The notes under the pieces: model-generated
What the model was told of the DNA's origin: nothing
The model's database searches: none
What the model saw: only the letters and a program-made list of their open reading frames with translations
Assembly (NCBI GenBank): GCA_003521145.1
Contig: DOTL01000089.1
Location: 1-29,948, forward strand
Reading direction: 5' to 3'
Source: Streptococcus sp.
GTDB taxonomy: Bacteria > Bacillota > Bacilli > Lactobacillales > Streptococcaceae
DNA length: 29,948 bases
In this document: one piece after another, positions 1 to 7,227 of the stretch
Position numbering within the stretch: position 1 is the stretch's first letter
Layout of the letters: each line of letters begins with the position of its first letter
Made by a program: the position numbers and the translations under genes

Positions 1-50
1 ACTACAGAAATTATAGAGCCGAGTTAGGTTAGTCTGAATTAGTCTATAAG

Positions 51-83
51 AAAAGCACTCTTGGAATTTGCTAAGAGTGCTTT
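51..83 (-). terminator. Intrinsic terminator of yidC2
   Basis: An 11-base inverted repeat (AAAGCACTCTT / AAGAGTGCTTT) flanks a 10-base loop, a few bases beyond the yidC2 stop codon. Read on the minus strand it is followed by TTTTC, as expected of a Rho-independent terminator. Confidence 0.85.
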
Positions 84-88
84 GTAGC

Positions 89-1006
89 TTATTTACGATT
101 TTGTTTACCAGCGTTACGATTTTTCTTTGGTTTACTTGCAATTGCTTGAGTATTTTTTGGTGTCACATCTTTACGCTTGATTGGTGTTGTACGAGGTGCT
201 TTTGGAGGGTTCTTTTTGAACTCTTCGGCAACTTTTTCTTTCAAGCGAGGTTTGATGATGTAGTTAGTAATCAACTGTTGGATAATAGAGAAGATACCAC
301 CAACGAACCAGTAGAGGATTACGGCTGCAGGTGAGCTAATACCAAAGAAAATCATCATGATTGGCATACTGTACATCGTCGCTGCCATTTGTTTACGTTG
401 CTCTTCAGGAACTTGTTGAATAGACAACCAAGACTGAAAGTAATAAAGCGCTGCGATGATGATAATCAATGGGAAGTCACGGTGACCAAGGTTAAACCAG
501 AGGAAGTTATCTTGGAGTACACCAGGAGTGTAACGTGCTGCGTAGTAAAGGGCTGAGAAGAATGGGAATTGAATCAATAGAGGAAGACAGCCGACACCAC
601 CCATCAAGCTTAGACCGTTTTCACGCTGAGCTTGCATGAGTTCAGACTGGGCAGCCATTTTTTCTTCTTGAGTTTCAGCATTACGCAAACGTTCGTTGAT
701 TGGTTCCAAGATAGGCGCGAGGTACTCACGTTTTGCTGCTTGGTAGGCTGCGCTACGAGATTGGTGAAGACCAAGTGGCAAGATAATCAAACGAACAATG
801 ATAGTTACGAAGACAATACCAAGACCAAAGCCAAGACCAAGATTATCTGCGAAGTAGGTGATGACGTGGCTCATAGGGCGACCAAGGAGATTCCAGACCC
901 AACCAGTAGGATTACCAGACTTATCAAGGCTCACACATCCTGATAGGAAGAGTAGCATGCTGGCAGCAAGCCCCATCAGGGCTAGACGTTTTTGATTTTT
1001 ATTCAC
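89..1006 (-). CDS. yidC2: Membrane protein insertase YidC2 (OxaA/Alb3 family)
   Basis: Inserts and folds membrane proteins, with the Sec translocon or alone. The 305-residue product starts with a lipoprotein signal peptide whose lipobox LSGC puts the lipidated cysteine at residue 24. A YidC core of about five membrane segments follows, with the conserved groove arginine at about residue 72 (IIVRLIILP) and a charged cytoplasmic coiled hairpin at about 90-130. The lysine/arginine-rich tail (about 255-305) is typical of YidC2, the paralogue thought to contact ribosomes. The start is GTG at 1006, preceded by AAAGGA. It lies downstream of the broken acylphosphatase gene and near a TrmH methyltransferase, a neighbourhood also known from other streptococci. 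It has its own promoter and a clear terminator. Confidence 0.95.
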   Translation of the reverse strand: MNKNQKRLALMGLAASMLLFLSGCVSLDKSGNPTGWVWNLLGRPMSHVITYFADNLGLGFGLGIVFVTIIVRLIILPLGLHQSRSAAYQAAKREYLAPILEPINERLRNAETQEEKMAAQSELMQAQRENGLSLMGGVGCLPLLIQFPFFSALYYAARYTPGVLQDNFLWFNLGHRDFPLIIIIAALYYFQSWLSIQQVPEEQRKQMAATMYSMPIMMIFFGISSPAAVILYWFVGGIFSIIQQLITNYIIKPRLKEKVAEEFKKNPPKAPRTTPIKRKDVTPKNTQAIASKPKKNRNAGKQNRK

Positions 1007-1042
1007 AATATCATTCCTTTTGTTTTTTAGTTATACTTATCT

Positions 1043-1071
1043 ATTTTACCTTTTTTTAAGGAAGAGAACAA
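1043..1071 (-). promoter_or_regulatory. Promoter of yidC2
   Basis: On the minus strand, -35 TTGTTC (1066-1071) and -10 TAAAAT (1043-1048) are separated by exactly 17 bases. They lie about 40 bases upstream of the GTG start. yidC2 therefore probably does not depend on the acylphosphatase promoter. Confidence 0.65.
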
Positions 1072-1074
1072 GCT

Positions 1075-1096
1075 AAAAACGGAGGCGTCCTCGTTA
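1075..1096 (-). terminator. Possible weak terminator of the acylphosphatase pseudogene
   Basis: Read on the minus strand, GAGG-ACG-CCTC forms a short 4-bp stem followed by CG and TTTTT, directly after the acyP stop codon. The stem is short, so this is tentative. It sits just upstream of the yidC2 -35 element. Confidence 0.35.
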
Positions 1097-1372
1097 ATTA
1101 GCCATCCGAAAATCACTGTAATTAGGGAAGTTAGCCATGGTCACATCGACATAGTTTACTTTAGACCATTTTGAAGGTCCTTTTCGAACTTCTTGAATAA
1201 ATTTAGCTAACTTAGAAGGGTTATCTGACTGAGCTAGAATTTCAACAGTTCCGTCGTCATTATTTAAAACCCGGCCGTATATGTCTCCAATATCTAGTGC
1301 CAGAGCATAGGTTGAATAACGAAAACCAACACCTTAGACTCTTCCTGAGACTAATAATCTTACTTTTTGCAT
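1094..1372 (-). pseudogene. acyP: Acylphosphatase gene broken by a single nonsense codon
   Basis: Intact acylphosphatases (about 90 residues) hydrolyse acyl phosphates. The reading frame runs from ATG at 1372 to TAA at 1094 (92 codons plus stop) and has the right length and motifs. Codon 13 is TAA (1334-1336) where the family has glutamine: the peptide reads SGRV-stop-GVGFRYS instead of VQGVGFRYS, a likely CAA-to-TAA change. Both catalytic residues lie downstream of the stop: the arginine of GFRYS and the asparagine in the NNDDG segment. No good restart codon follows. A strong ribosome binding site (AGGAGG) and a consensus promoter are intact, so the lesion looks recent. A sequencing error cannot be excluded from one read of the sequence. 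Confidence 0.85.
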
Positions 1373-1406
1373 GGTTTATGACCTCCTTTTAAAAGCTCTT
1401 TCTTTT

Positions 1407-1435
1407 AGTATAATCCTTGCTATAAAGTCGGTCAA
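1407..1435 (-). promoter_or_regulatory. Promoter of the acyP pseudogene
   Basis: Minus strand -35 TTGACC (1430-1435), 17-base spacer and -10 TATACT (1407-1412), about 35 bases before the acyP ATG. It is divergent from the promoter of the TrmH methyltransferase gene. Confidence 0.75.
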
Positions 1436-1459
1436 GTCCAAGATTTATCAGGGAATTTC

Positions 1460-1468
1460 TGCTATAAT
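1460..1468 (+). promoter_or_regulatory. Extended -10 promoter of the TrmH methyltransferase gene, implying a leaderless mRNA
   Basis: TG-C-TATAAT is a perfect extended -10 element (TATAAT at 1463-1468). No convincing -35 sits 17 bases upstream. The ATG at 1475 begins 7 bases after the -10, where transcription would normally start. No ribosome binding site fits in between. Confidence 0.65.
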
Positions 1469-1474
1469 GAGTAT

Positions 1475-2212
1475 ATGGAAATCATTCAATCAAAGCAAAA
1501 TGCTAGCATTAAGTCTGCTAGAAAATTATTGCAGCGTAAGCACCGTAAAACTAGCTATCTTTTAGAAGGATGGCATCTTTTTGAGGAAGCAAAGGCAAGC
1601 AGTACCGAGATTCTTCAAGTTTTCGTGCTTGAGGATATGGCTGATCGTGTATCTAATATGTCTAAGGTGAAGTTGGTTAGTCCGGAGGTGCTCAAGGAGC
1701 TCTGTGAAACGCAGACACCTCAAGGGATTGTGGCAGAAGTTGCTAAACAGTTTCAAGCCTTGCCAGAGTCTCTCTCAGGGAAGTATCTGCTCTTGGAAGA
1801 TGTTCAGGATCCTGGCAATGTAGGAACAATGATTCGAACAGCAGATGCTGCAGGTTATGATGGAGTCTTTTTGTCAGATAAATCAGCTGATATTTATAAT
1901 CAGAAGACCTTGCGTTCTATGCAGGGAAGTCATTTCCATCTTCCGATCTATCGTGGACCAATTCTTGACATGGTTGAGGCTTGTAGAAAACAAGGTTTAC
2001 CCGTCTTGGCAACGACACTTTCCGCTGTCTCTGTTGACTATAAAGCAGTTAAGACAGATGGTTTTTTTGCTTTAGTGATGGGAAATGAAGGTCAGGGAAT
2101 TAGTCAGGAAATGGCTGAGTCCGCTGATCAACTCGTACATATTAGCATGCCAGGTCAGGCGGAGAGTCTGAACGTTGCTGTTGCCGCAGGAATTCTCATG
2201 TTTAGTCTCTAG
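1475..2212 (+). CDS. TrmH/SpoU-family RNA 2'-O-methyltransferase
   Basis: Probable SAM-dependent methyltransferase acting on a ribose 2'-OH of rRNA or tRNA; the exact target is unknown. The 245-residue protein has an N-terminal substrate-binding region (about 1-90) and a SPOUT catalytic domain. All three family motifs are visible: motif 1 (DPGNVGTMIRTADAAG, about 112-127), motif 2 (VMGNEGQGIS, near residue 200) and motif 3 (MPGQAESLNVAVAAGIL, near the C terminus), which together form the trefoil knot. The length is typical of the YsgA-like branch. It is divergent from the acyP pseudogene, with 102 bases between the two start codons. The -10 element lies immediately before the ATG and there is no ribosome binding site, so translation from a leaderless transcript is likely. 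Confidence 0.9.
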   Translation: MEIIQSKQNASIKSARKLLQRKHRKTSYLLEGWHLFEEAKASSTEILQVFVLEDMADRVSNMSKVKLVSPEVLKELCETQTPQGIVAEVAKQFQALPESLSGKYLLLEDVQDPGNVGTMIRTADAAGYDGVFLSDKSADIYNQKTLRSMQGSHFHLPIYRGPILDMVEACRKQGLPVLATTLSAVSVDYKAVKTDGFFALVMGNEGQGISQEMAESADQLVHISMPGQAESLNVAVAAGILMFSL

Positions 2213-2270
2213 GTCTCAAGGATGATTTTAGGAGAAAACAACTGACTTTTAAAGTAATTTTAAGCACTAG

Positions 2271-2279
2271 TGGTATAAT
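2271..2279 (+). promoter_or_regulatory. Extended -10 promoter of the HD-domain gene
   Basis: TGG-TATAAT (TATAAT at 2274-2279) lies 35 bases before the ATG. No good -35 is visible at the usual distance, so the extended -10 probably carries the promoter. Confidence 0.6.
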
Positions 2280-2313
2280 GAAGAAGCATTAGAAACATTA
2301 ATGAGGTATTATT

Positions 2314-2817
2314 ATGAAACGACCAGAAGATGATAAAGAATTCATGGAAGTTGTGGGACATTTGATTTCACACCCACGTTTTCAAAAATTGGATAGGATT
2401 GTACAACACCATCATTCGACACGTTTAGAACACTCGGTTAATGTTAGTTACACCAGCTATAAGATTGCTAAAAAATTTGGCTGGGATGACAAGAGTACTG
2501 CTCGAGGCGGTCTCTTACATGACTTTTTCTATTATGATTGGCGAGTGACTAAATTTAATAAGAGTCATGCTTGGGTACACCCACGTATTGCTGTTCGTAA
2601 TGCCAGAAAACTTGTTAATCTGAACAAAAAAGAAGAGGATATTATCCTCAAGCATATGTGGGGAGCAACGATTGCGCCGCCGAAGTATAAGGAATCTTAT
2701 ATTGTTACTATGGTGGATAAGTATTGGGCGGTTAAAGAAGCAGCGACACCCTTACGAAACCGAATCAAAAATCGTAAGTTTTTCCGTCGTAAGACCCTAC
2801 AAAGCCACCACCAATAA
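2314..2817 (+). CDS. HD-domain metal-dependent phosphohydrolase, substrate unknown
   Basis: The 167-residue protein belongs to the HD superfamily. Metal-binding signatures are in order: a histidine in LEHSVNVSY (about 44), the HD doublet in GLLHDFFYYDW (about 69-70), and further histidines in SHAWVHPRIA (about 88-93) and KHMWG. No second domain or membrane segment is seen, and the C terminus is basic. HD proteins hydrolyse nucleotides or other phosphoesters, but the sequence does not say which. It has its own promoter and is followed after 23 bases by the Bax-inhibitor-like gene, which has its own ribosome binding site; the two are probably co-transcribed up to the terminator at 3533. Confidence 0.85.
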   Translation: MKRPEDDKEFMEVVGHLISHPRFQKLDRIVQHHHSTRLEHSVNVSYTSYKIAKKFGWDDKSTARGGLLHDFFYYDWRVTKFNKSHAWVHPRIAVRNARKLVNLNKKEEDIILKHMWGATIAPPKYKESYIVTMVDKYWAVKEAATPLRNRIKNRKFFRRKTLQSHHQ

Positions 2818-2840
2818 TTCATTATTTTTAGGAGATAACT

Positions 2841-3530
2841 ATGAAATCAAATGCAATTTATACGACTAGTGATGTGGGCTTAAGCCACTTTTTCGGAAAG
2901 ATTTACGGCCTTGTTGGTATGGGAGTGGGACTTTCATCAGTCATTTCTTATCTGATGCTCTTCCCTCTCTCTCATGTTTTTGTCAATATTCTCATGAATT
3001 ATTCTTGGGTTTACATGGCAGCACTCTTTTTAGAGTTTGGTTTGGTCTTTTTGGCTAGCGGTGCTGCACGAAGAAATACACCTGCGGCCTTACCTTTATT
3101 TTTGGTTTACTCCGCTTTGAATGGATTTACACTTAGTTTTATCATTGTTCAATACACGCAAGCCATTGTTTTCCAAGCTTTCCTTAGCACTGCCATTGTC
3201 TTCTTTGTCATGGCACTTATCGGAGTTACCGTTAAACGAGATCTATCAGGTATGGCCAAGTTCCTTTTGGCAGCCTTGATTGGGATTATTGTGGCTAGCT
3301 TGATTAATATTTTCTTTGCAAGTAGCATGATGAGTTTTGTGATTAGTATTGTATCTATTCTTATTTTCTCAGGTTTAATTGCCTACGATAACCAGCTGAT
3401 TAAAAAGGTTTACTACGGTGCCAATGGTCAGGTCACAGATGGATGGGCAGTTTCTATGGCACTTAGTCTTTACTTGGATTTCATTAACTTATTCTTGAAT
3501 ATCTTACGACTCTTTGCTAGACGTAATTAG
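2841..3530 (+). CDS. Bax inhibitor-1 / YccA-family membrane protein
   Basis: This 229-residue integral membrane protein has about seven hydrophobic segments starting at about residue 20 (VGMGVGLSSVISYLMLF). It has the family's C-terminal features: an aspartate-containing segment (LIAYDNQLIKK) and a last helix with YLDFINLFLNILRLF. Bacterial relatives (YetJ, YccA) are calcium-leak channels or modulators of membrane protease FtsH; which applies here cannot be read from sequence. AGGAG precedes the ATG by 6 bases. It is last in a two-gene unit ended by a strong bidirectional terminator. Confidence 0.9.
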   Translation: MKSNAIYTTSDVGLSHFFGKIYGLVGMGVGLSSVISYLMLFPLSHVFVNILMNYSWVYMAALFLEFGLVFLASGAARRNTPAALPLFLVYSALNGFTLSFIIVQYTQAIVFQAFLSTAIVFFVMALIGVTVKRDLSGMAKFLLAALIGIIVASLINIFFASSMMSFVISIVSILIFSGLIAYDNQLIKKVYYGANGQVTDGWAVSMALSLYLDFINLFLNILRLFARRN

Positions 3531-3532
3531 TA

Positions 3533-3562
3533 AAAAAAATCAGCCATCTGGCTGATTTTTTA
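3533..3562. terminator. Bidirectional intrinsic terminator
   Basis: The inverted repeat ATCAGCCA / TGGCTGAT is flanked by an A-run on the left and a T-run on the right. It lies directly after the Bax-inhibitor gene and just before the end of the convergent lipoprotein pseudogene, so it can serve both. Confidence 0.9.
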
Positions 3563-3566
3563 ATGT

Positions 3567-4702
3567 CTAATAGTTTTTTGTGAGTGTTCCTTGCTGACCT
3601 GTGTAAGCGTAGAAGAGTGGATAGTAATCCCATTTCCCGACATAGCTATTTTTATATGGGAAGGCCCACTTGTCGTCTTTTTGGGTAAGCTCGACTGAGT
3701 AATTATCAAAGATATTTGTCCCTTCAGTCTTTGGTGCTGATGGACTTACTTCTTTGATTGAATTTGGTAGGTAAGTTTCCATGTAGTATTGTCTTGTCAG
3801 TTGGTCGACATTTCCAGCGTTAGCACCATTACCTTGTAGGTGGTTTTTAAGGTCATCTGTGAGATTTGGATGATTAGCGCCATAGGCATCGTCTGCAGCT
3901 TTCATACTGATAGTTGACATGCTGACGTTAAATTCTGCCTTATCTTTAGCGACGATAATGTTGTCAACAGTGTAGCTGCCACGTTCACGGTTAGCAGTTT
4001 GAACTCAACCAAAAACTTTTGGAACTTCATCACCGGTTGGTTTTATGTTATCAGTTGCATCATAGCTGTATTGAAGGCTATCTGAGAAATATTGATTAAG
4101 TTCGCCCTTGGCTTTGTCCAAGTTGTTAGAAACAAATTTGCTGTAGTCTTTGCTTTCGCCACCTGGAAGAACTGTGTTGAAATAAGCATCAACAGCCTTT
4201 TTAACATTGGTAGTTGTTTTACCGTCGAAATCTTTTAGGCTAGTAGAAACCGTTTGTCCCTCTGTTTTCTCATCTTTTGATTCAAAATAGAGTTTATAGC
4301 TTTCGTCGTTGTTAACTTCGAAAAAGAGTGAGATAGTCTTGTAGTCGTCAGCTTCAAGCTTTCCAAAGTCATCTGTAGCGTCTTCTACGTTCTTATTTTT
4401 ATTGAAGAGAGTAGGGAGGTCACCCTTGTCAAGCTTGCTTGCTGTGACTTTTTACCATCTTTATTTTTGAAGTAGAATTGTTTAGCAGATGTTTTGAGTT
4501 CATTTTCCATATCTTCTGAGGTATTCTCAAGTTTGAATGAGACTTCGACCAAGGTTTGGTCATCCTTGAGCTTTAGGTCGCTTCCTGACATATAGACAAT
4601 GTCGTTAACAGAAAGTTTGGCATCAAGTTTTGACTTAGCACATGCTGATAGCGTTAAGATAGTTACTAGAGCAAGAGCCCCAGAGTAAAGATATTTTTTC
4701 AT
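3567..4702 (-). pseudogene. Secreted lipoprotein gene with a frameshift and a nonsense codon
   Basis: The gene starts at ATG 4702 with a typical lipoprotein signal peptide (MKKYLYSG...TLSAC, lipidated cysteine at about 21). The first frame ends at 4385. Restoring one A in the run of five A around 4450-4454 continues the protein in another frame (KKVTASKLDKGDLPTLF and onward). That frame then meets TGA at 4005-4007 within KVFG-stop-VQTANRERG, where TGG tryptophan is a plausible ancestor. It resumes to the stop at 3567. The reconstructed product is about 377 residues, rich in lysine, aspartate and asparagine, extracellular and membrane-anchored. The family was not firmly identified (possibly a DUF5105-like streptococcal lipoprotein). 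A GGGGGA ribosome binding site precedes the ATG. Two independent lesions make an inactive gene likely. Confidence 0.85.
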
Positions 4703-4798
4703 AAATAATCCCCCATTATTTTATTTAGGTTATAGGTCTATTGTATAATGAAATATCCCTTGAGATTATTAGAAAATTGGGTTTCAAGCCTTTTCTTA

Positions 4799-4807
4799 TG
4801 CTATAAT
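4799..4807 (+). promoter_or_regulatory. Extended -10 promoter of lysA
   Basis: TG-C-TATAAT (TATAAT at 4802-4807) lies 32 bases before the chosen lysA start. An upstream TTGGGT at 4777 gives a long 19-base spacer, so the extended -10 is probably decisive. Confidence 0.65.
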
Positions 4808-4839
4808 AGGATTACAATTGTAAAAAAATGGAGAATAAA

Positions 4840-6093
4840 ATGACAAAAACACCTTTTATTACAGCTGATAAACTTGAACAAATCACTGCAGAATTTCCAA
4901 CACCTTTCCATCTTTACGATGAAAAAGGTATTCGTGAAACGGCACGTGCAGTTAATGCAGCTTTTTCGTGGAACTCTGGTTTTAAAGAATTCTTTGCTGT
5001 AAAGGCCACACCTAATCCAGCAATCCTTAAAATCTTGAAGGAAGAAGGGTGTGGTGTTGACTGTGCAACCGATACAGAGCTTGTCATGAGTAAGAAAATT
5101 GGTTTTGATAGTAGCGTCATTAGTTTTACATCTAATGATACACGTGTAGAAGAGTTTGTTTACGCGCGTGATATTAATGCAACAATTAACCTTGATGCTT
5201 ACGAAGATATCTTTTTCTTGGAAGAGGCTGCAGGGCTTCCTGAAACCCTTTCTTTGCGCTTTAACCCAGGAGGCGTCTTCTCTCTTGGTACTGATATCAT
5301 GGATCATCCTGAAGAATCAAAATTTGGGATGACTAAGGAACAACTCTTCAAAGGTTATGCCTACCTTAAAGAAAAAGGAGTGAAATCATTCGGTTTGCAT
5401 GCTTTCTTAGCGTCAAATACAGTAACGAATGAGTATTACCCAACCTTAGCTGCTCAGCTGTTTGAATTGGCGGTAGAAATCAAGAATGAACTTGGAGTTA
5501 GTCTTGACTTTATCAACTTATCAGGTGGTGTTGGGGTAGACTACACACCGACCAATAAACAAAATGATATTTCTGTTATCGGTGAAGGGGTTCATGCTAA
5601 ATTTGATGAAATCCTTGTTCCGAATGGTCTCGGACATATCAGTATTTACACTGAACTTGGGCGTTTTATGACAGCACCTCATGGTCTTGTCGTTACTAAG
5701 GTTCTTCATATTAAGGACACTTATCGTCGTTATGTTGGTGTAGATGCTTCTGGGGTTAACTTGCTCCGTCCAGCTATGTACAATGCCTACCACCACATCA
5801 CGAATATGACTAATCCAGATGGTGATATTCAAGTAGTTGATGTGACAGGTTCACTTTGTGAAAATAATGATAAGTTTGCTAAGAACCGTGAATTGCCAGA
5901 AGCTCGTATTGGAGATACCTTGGTTATCCACGACACAGGAGCCCATGGTTTCTCAATGGGTTACAACTATAATGGACGTCTTCGTTCTGCAGAAATTCTC
6001 TACCAAGAAGATGGCACAGCTCGTATGATTCGTCGTGCAGAGACGATGAATGACTACTTTGCCACTCTTGATGGTTTTGATTTTGATATTTAA
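4840..6093 (+). CDS. lysA: Diaminopimelate decarboxylase-like PLP enzyme
   Basis: Converts meso-2,6-diaminopimelate to L-lysine, the last step of lysine biosynthesis, in the cytoplasm. The 417-residue protein is a fold-III PLP-dependent decarboxylase. The PLP-binding lysine is at about 55 (EFFAVKATPNP), the phosphate-binding glycine cluster is NLSGGVGVDY, the active-site cysteine is at about 340 (GSLCENNDKFAKN), and the C-terminal GAHGFSMGYNYNGRLRSAE segment is typical of LysA. An ATG exists 12 bases upstream (4828), but GGAG (4830-4833) sits 6 bases before ATG 4840, so 4840 is preferred. Related carboxynorspermidine decarboxylases share the fold, which leaves a little doubt. It is a single gene with its own promoter and terminator. 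Confidence 0.88.
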   Translation: MTKTPFITADKLEQITAEFPTPFHLYDEKGIRETARAVNAAFSWNSGFKEFFAVKATPNPAILKILKEEGCGVDCATDTELVMSKKIGFDSSVISFTSNDTRVEEFVYARDINATINLDAYEDIFFLEEAAGLPETLSLRFNPGGVFSLGTDIMDHPEESKFGMTKEQLFKGYAYLKEKGVKSFGLHAFLASNTVTNEYYPTLAAQLFELAVEIKNELGVSLDFINLSGGVGVDYTPTNKQNDISVIGEGVHAKFDEILVPNGLGHISIYTELGRFMTAPHGLVVTKVLHIKDTYRRYVGVDASGVNLLRPAMYNAYHHITNMTNPDGDIQVVDVTGSLCENNDKFAKNRELPEARIGDTLVIHDTGAHGFSMGYNYNGRLRSAEILYQEDGTARMIRRAETMNDYFATLDGFDFDI

Positions 6094-6096
6094 CAA

Positions 6097-6132
6097 AAAA
6101 TAAGCTAGGCCTTAAAGGCCCTAGCTTATTTT
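6097..6132. terminator. Bidirectional terminator shared by lysA and the TetR gene
   Basis: A long imperfect stem (AAAATAAGCTAG / CTAGCTTATTTT plus GCC/GGC with one bulged C) and a short loop lie between the convergent genes. The right arm contains the TetR-gene stop codon (6126-6128), so the terminator overlaps the end of that CDS. Confidence 0.85.
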
Positions 6133-6668
6133 ACTTTAATGATTACAGCTTCAAGAATGATATCGGCCAACTCCTCAGGGGATTCGACACAGCCTTCTTT
6201 GAGCCAGAGTGTCAAAATGGTAACAATAGTGCTAACATAAACTTCCAATGAATATTTGGCAGGAATATGATAGCTTTGTTCCATGAGCTCTGTAACATCT
6301 TCAATATCAGAGTTAAGGATGGTCTCGATAATGAATTCACGAATCATCTCATTGATGTTTGGAATATGTGTCATCAATGTGAGACAGAGTTTTTGATTTT
6401 CCTTAAGATATCGTAGCATTTCAGTGACAACACCCACTTGGTAGGTCATGTCTTCCTGAAGAATACTTGAAATTTTATCTAAAATCTTTGAGAAGGTTGT
6501 TTCAACCAAATCCTCTTTATTTGAATAGTAATAGTAAAAGGTTGGTCTGCTGAGATTTGCCTTCTTGATGATATCTGTGATGCTGATTTGTTCAAGAGAA
6601 CTCTCTTCTAAGAGTTCAATAAATGCGTTGACAATTTTTCGTTCGGAAATAGTTGCTTCCTTGAGCAT
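6126..6668 (-). CDS. TetR/AcrR-family transcriptional regulator
   Basis: This 180-residue regulator has an N-terminal helix-turn-helix at about 26-50 (ISITDIIKKANLSRPTFYYYYSNKEDL), the classic TetR DNA-binding pattern with the aromatic FYYYYSNK stretch. The C-terminal ligand/dimer domain is all-helical and does not reveal the ligand. AAAGGGG lies 8 bases before the ATG. No transporter or enzyme gene is paired with it here: it converges on lysA and diverges from the small yneF-like gene. Inverted repeats in the upstream gap (6739-6800) are candidate operators for autoregulation, which is inference. Confidence 0.9.
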   Translation of the reverse strand: MLKEATISERKIVNAFIELLEESSLEQISITDIIKKANLSRPTFYYYYSNKEDLVETTFSKILDKISSILQEDMTYQVGVVTEMLRYLKENQKLCLTLMTHIPNINEMIREFIIETILNSDIEDVTELMEQSYHIPAKYSLEVYVSTIVTILTLWLKEGCVESPEELADIILEAVIIKVK

Positions 6669-6738
6669 AAATAAACCCCTTTATATAAACATAATAATAA
6701 TTCCACAACCTATATAATAACCTATTTTTTTCTAGAAA

Positions 6739-6765
6739 ACTTACAAGGCCTTTACAGTTGTAAGT
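6739..6765. repeat. Inverted repeat upstream of the TetR gene, candidate operator
   Basis: ACTTACAA (6739-6746) and TTGTAAGT (6758-6765) are perfect 8-base arms separated by 11 bases. The position, about 70-100 bases upstream of the TetR-gene start, fits a regulator-binding site, but no binding evidence exists. Confidence 0.5.
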
Positions 6766-6767
6766 AA

Positions 6768-6800
6768 AAAATACTGAAAGTCTCAGTTTTTCGGTATTTT
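6768..6800. repeat. Second inverted repeat / hairpin in the TetR-yneF gap
   Basis: AAAATACTGAAA and TTTCGGTATTTT form a 12-bp stem with one wobble pair and a 9-base loop. It is followed by an A-run and T-run that can pair again. It could be a terminator-like or protein-binding structure; its purpose is not evident. Confidence 0.5.
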
Positions 6801-6868
6801 AAAAGAAAAAACTTTTTTTCTAGACGTTTTTAAGATCCAACGTCTTATTTGTCAGTAGGGTCCATTTT

Positions 6869-6877
6869 TGCTATAAT
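6869..6877 (+). promoter_or_regulatory. Extended -10 promoter of the yneF-like gene
   Basis: TG-C-TATAAT (TATAAT at 6872-6877), 35 bases before the ATG. The ribosome binding site TAGGAG lies about 10 bases before the start. Confidence 0.65.
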
Positions 6878-6912
6878 ATAAGGTAAACCAACGTTATAGG
6901 AGAATTAAATTT

Positions 6913-7164
6913 ATGAACACCATCCTTTGGATTATTCTTGTTTTTGTAGCCCTTTTGGGTGGTTTTTATGGAGGCGCATACTTTGCCCGCAAACAAATGG
7001 AGAAAGAATTGGCTGAAAATCCTCGTTTGAATGTGGACGCTGTTCGTACCATGATGTCAGCTGCGGGTCAAAAGCCAAATGAAGCAAAAGTGCGTCAAAC
7101 ATATAACCAAATTATCAAACAACAAAAACAAGCACTTGCAGATAGCAAGAAAAAGAAAAAATAA
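6913..7164 (+). CDS. YneF-family (UPF0154) small membrane protein
   Basis: This 83-residue protein has one N-terminal membrane segment (about 3-24, ending GGFYGGAYFARK) and a charged cytoplasmic tail with the conserved NPRLNVDAVRTMMSAAGQKPNEAKV stretch, which identifies UPF0154/YneF. The C terminus ends in a lysine run. The molecular role is unknown. It has its own promoter and an intrinsic terminator before murI, although readthrough into the murI cluster is possible because no clear murI promoter is seen. Confidence 0.88.
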   Translation: MNTILWIILVFVALLGGFYGGAYFARKQMEKELAENPRLNVDAVRTMMSAAGQKPNEAKVRQTYNQIIKQQKQALADSKKKKK

Positions 7165-7172
7165 TGGTGGGG

Positions 7173-7198
7173 AGCTGGGACGTGAATCCCAGCTTTTT
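7173..7198 (+). terminator. Intrinsic terminator after the yneF-like gene
   Basis: AGCTGGGA and TCCCAGCT pair around a 6-base loop and are followed by a T-run. It lies between the yneF-like gene and murI. Confidence 0.85.
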
Positions 7199-7227
7199 AC
7201 ATGTAACCTAGGGGATAAGGAGGCAAG

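Noticed and set aside
4005..4007. TGA inside the lipoprotein frame read as tryptophan (alternative code)
   Set aside because: TGA is a normal stop elsewhere (for example yidD), and the same gene also carries a frameshift, so decay is the simpler reading.
4801..5307. 168-codon open frame antisense to the lysA start
   Set aside because: Fully opposite an obvious lysA sequence; cysteine-rich, unordered composition and no domain.
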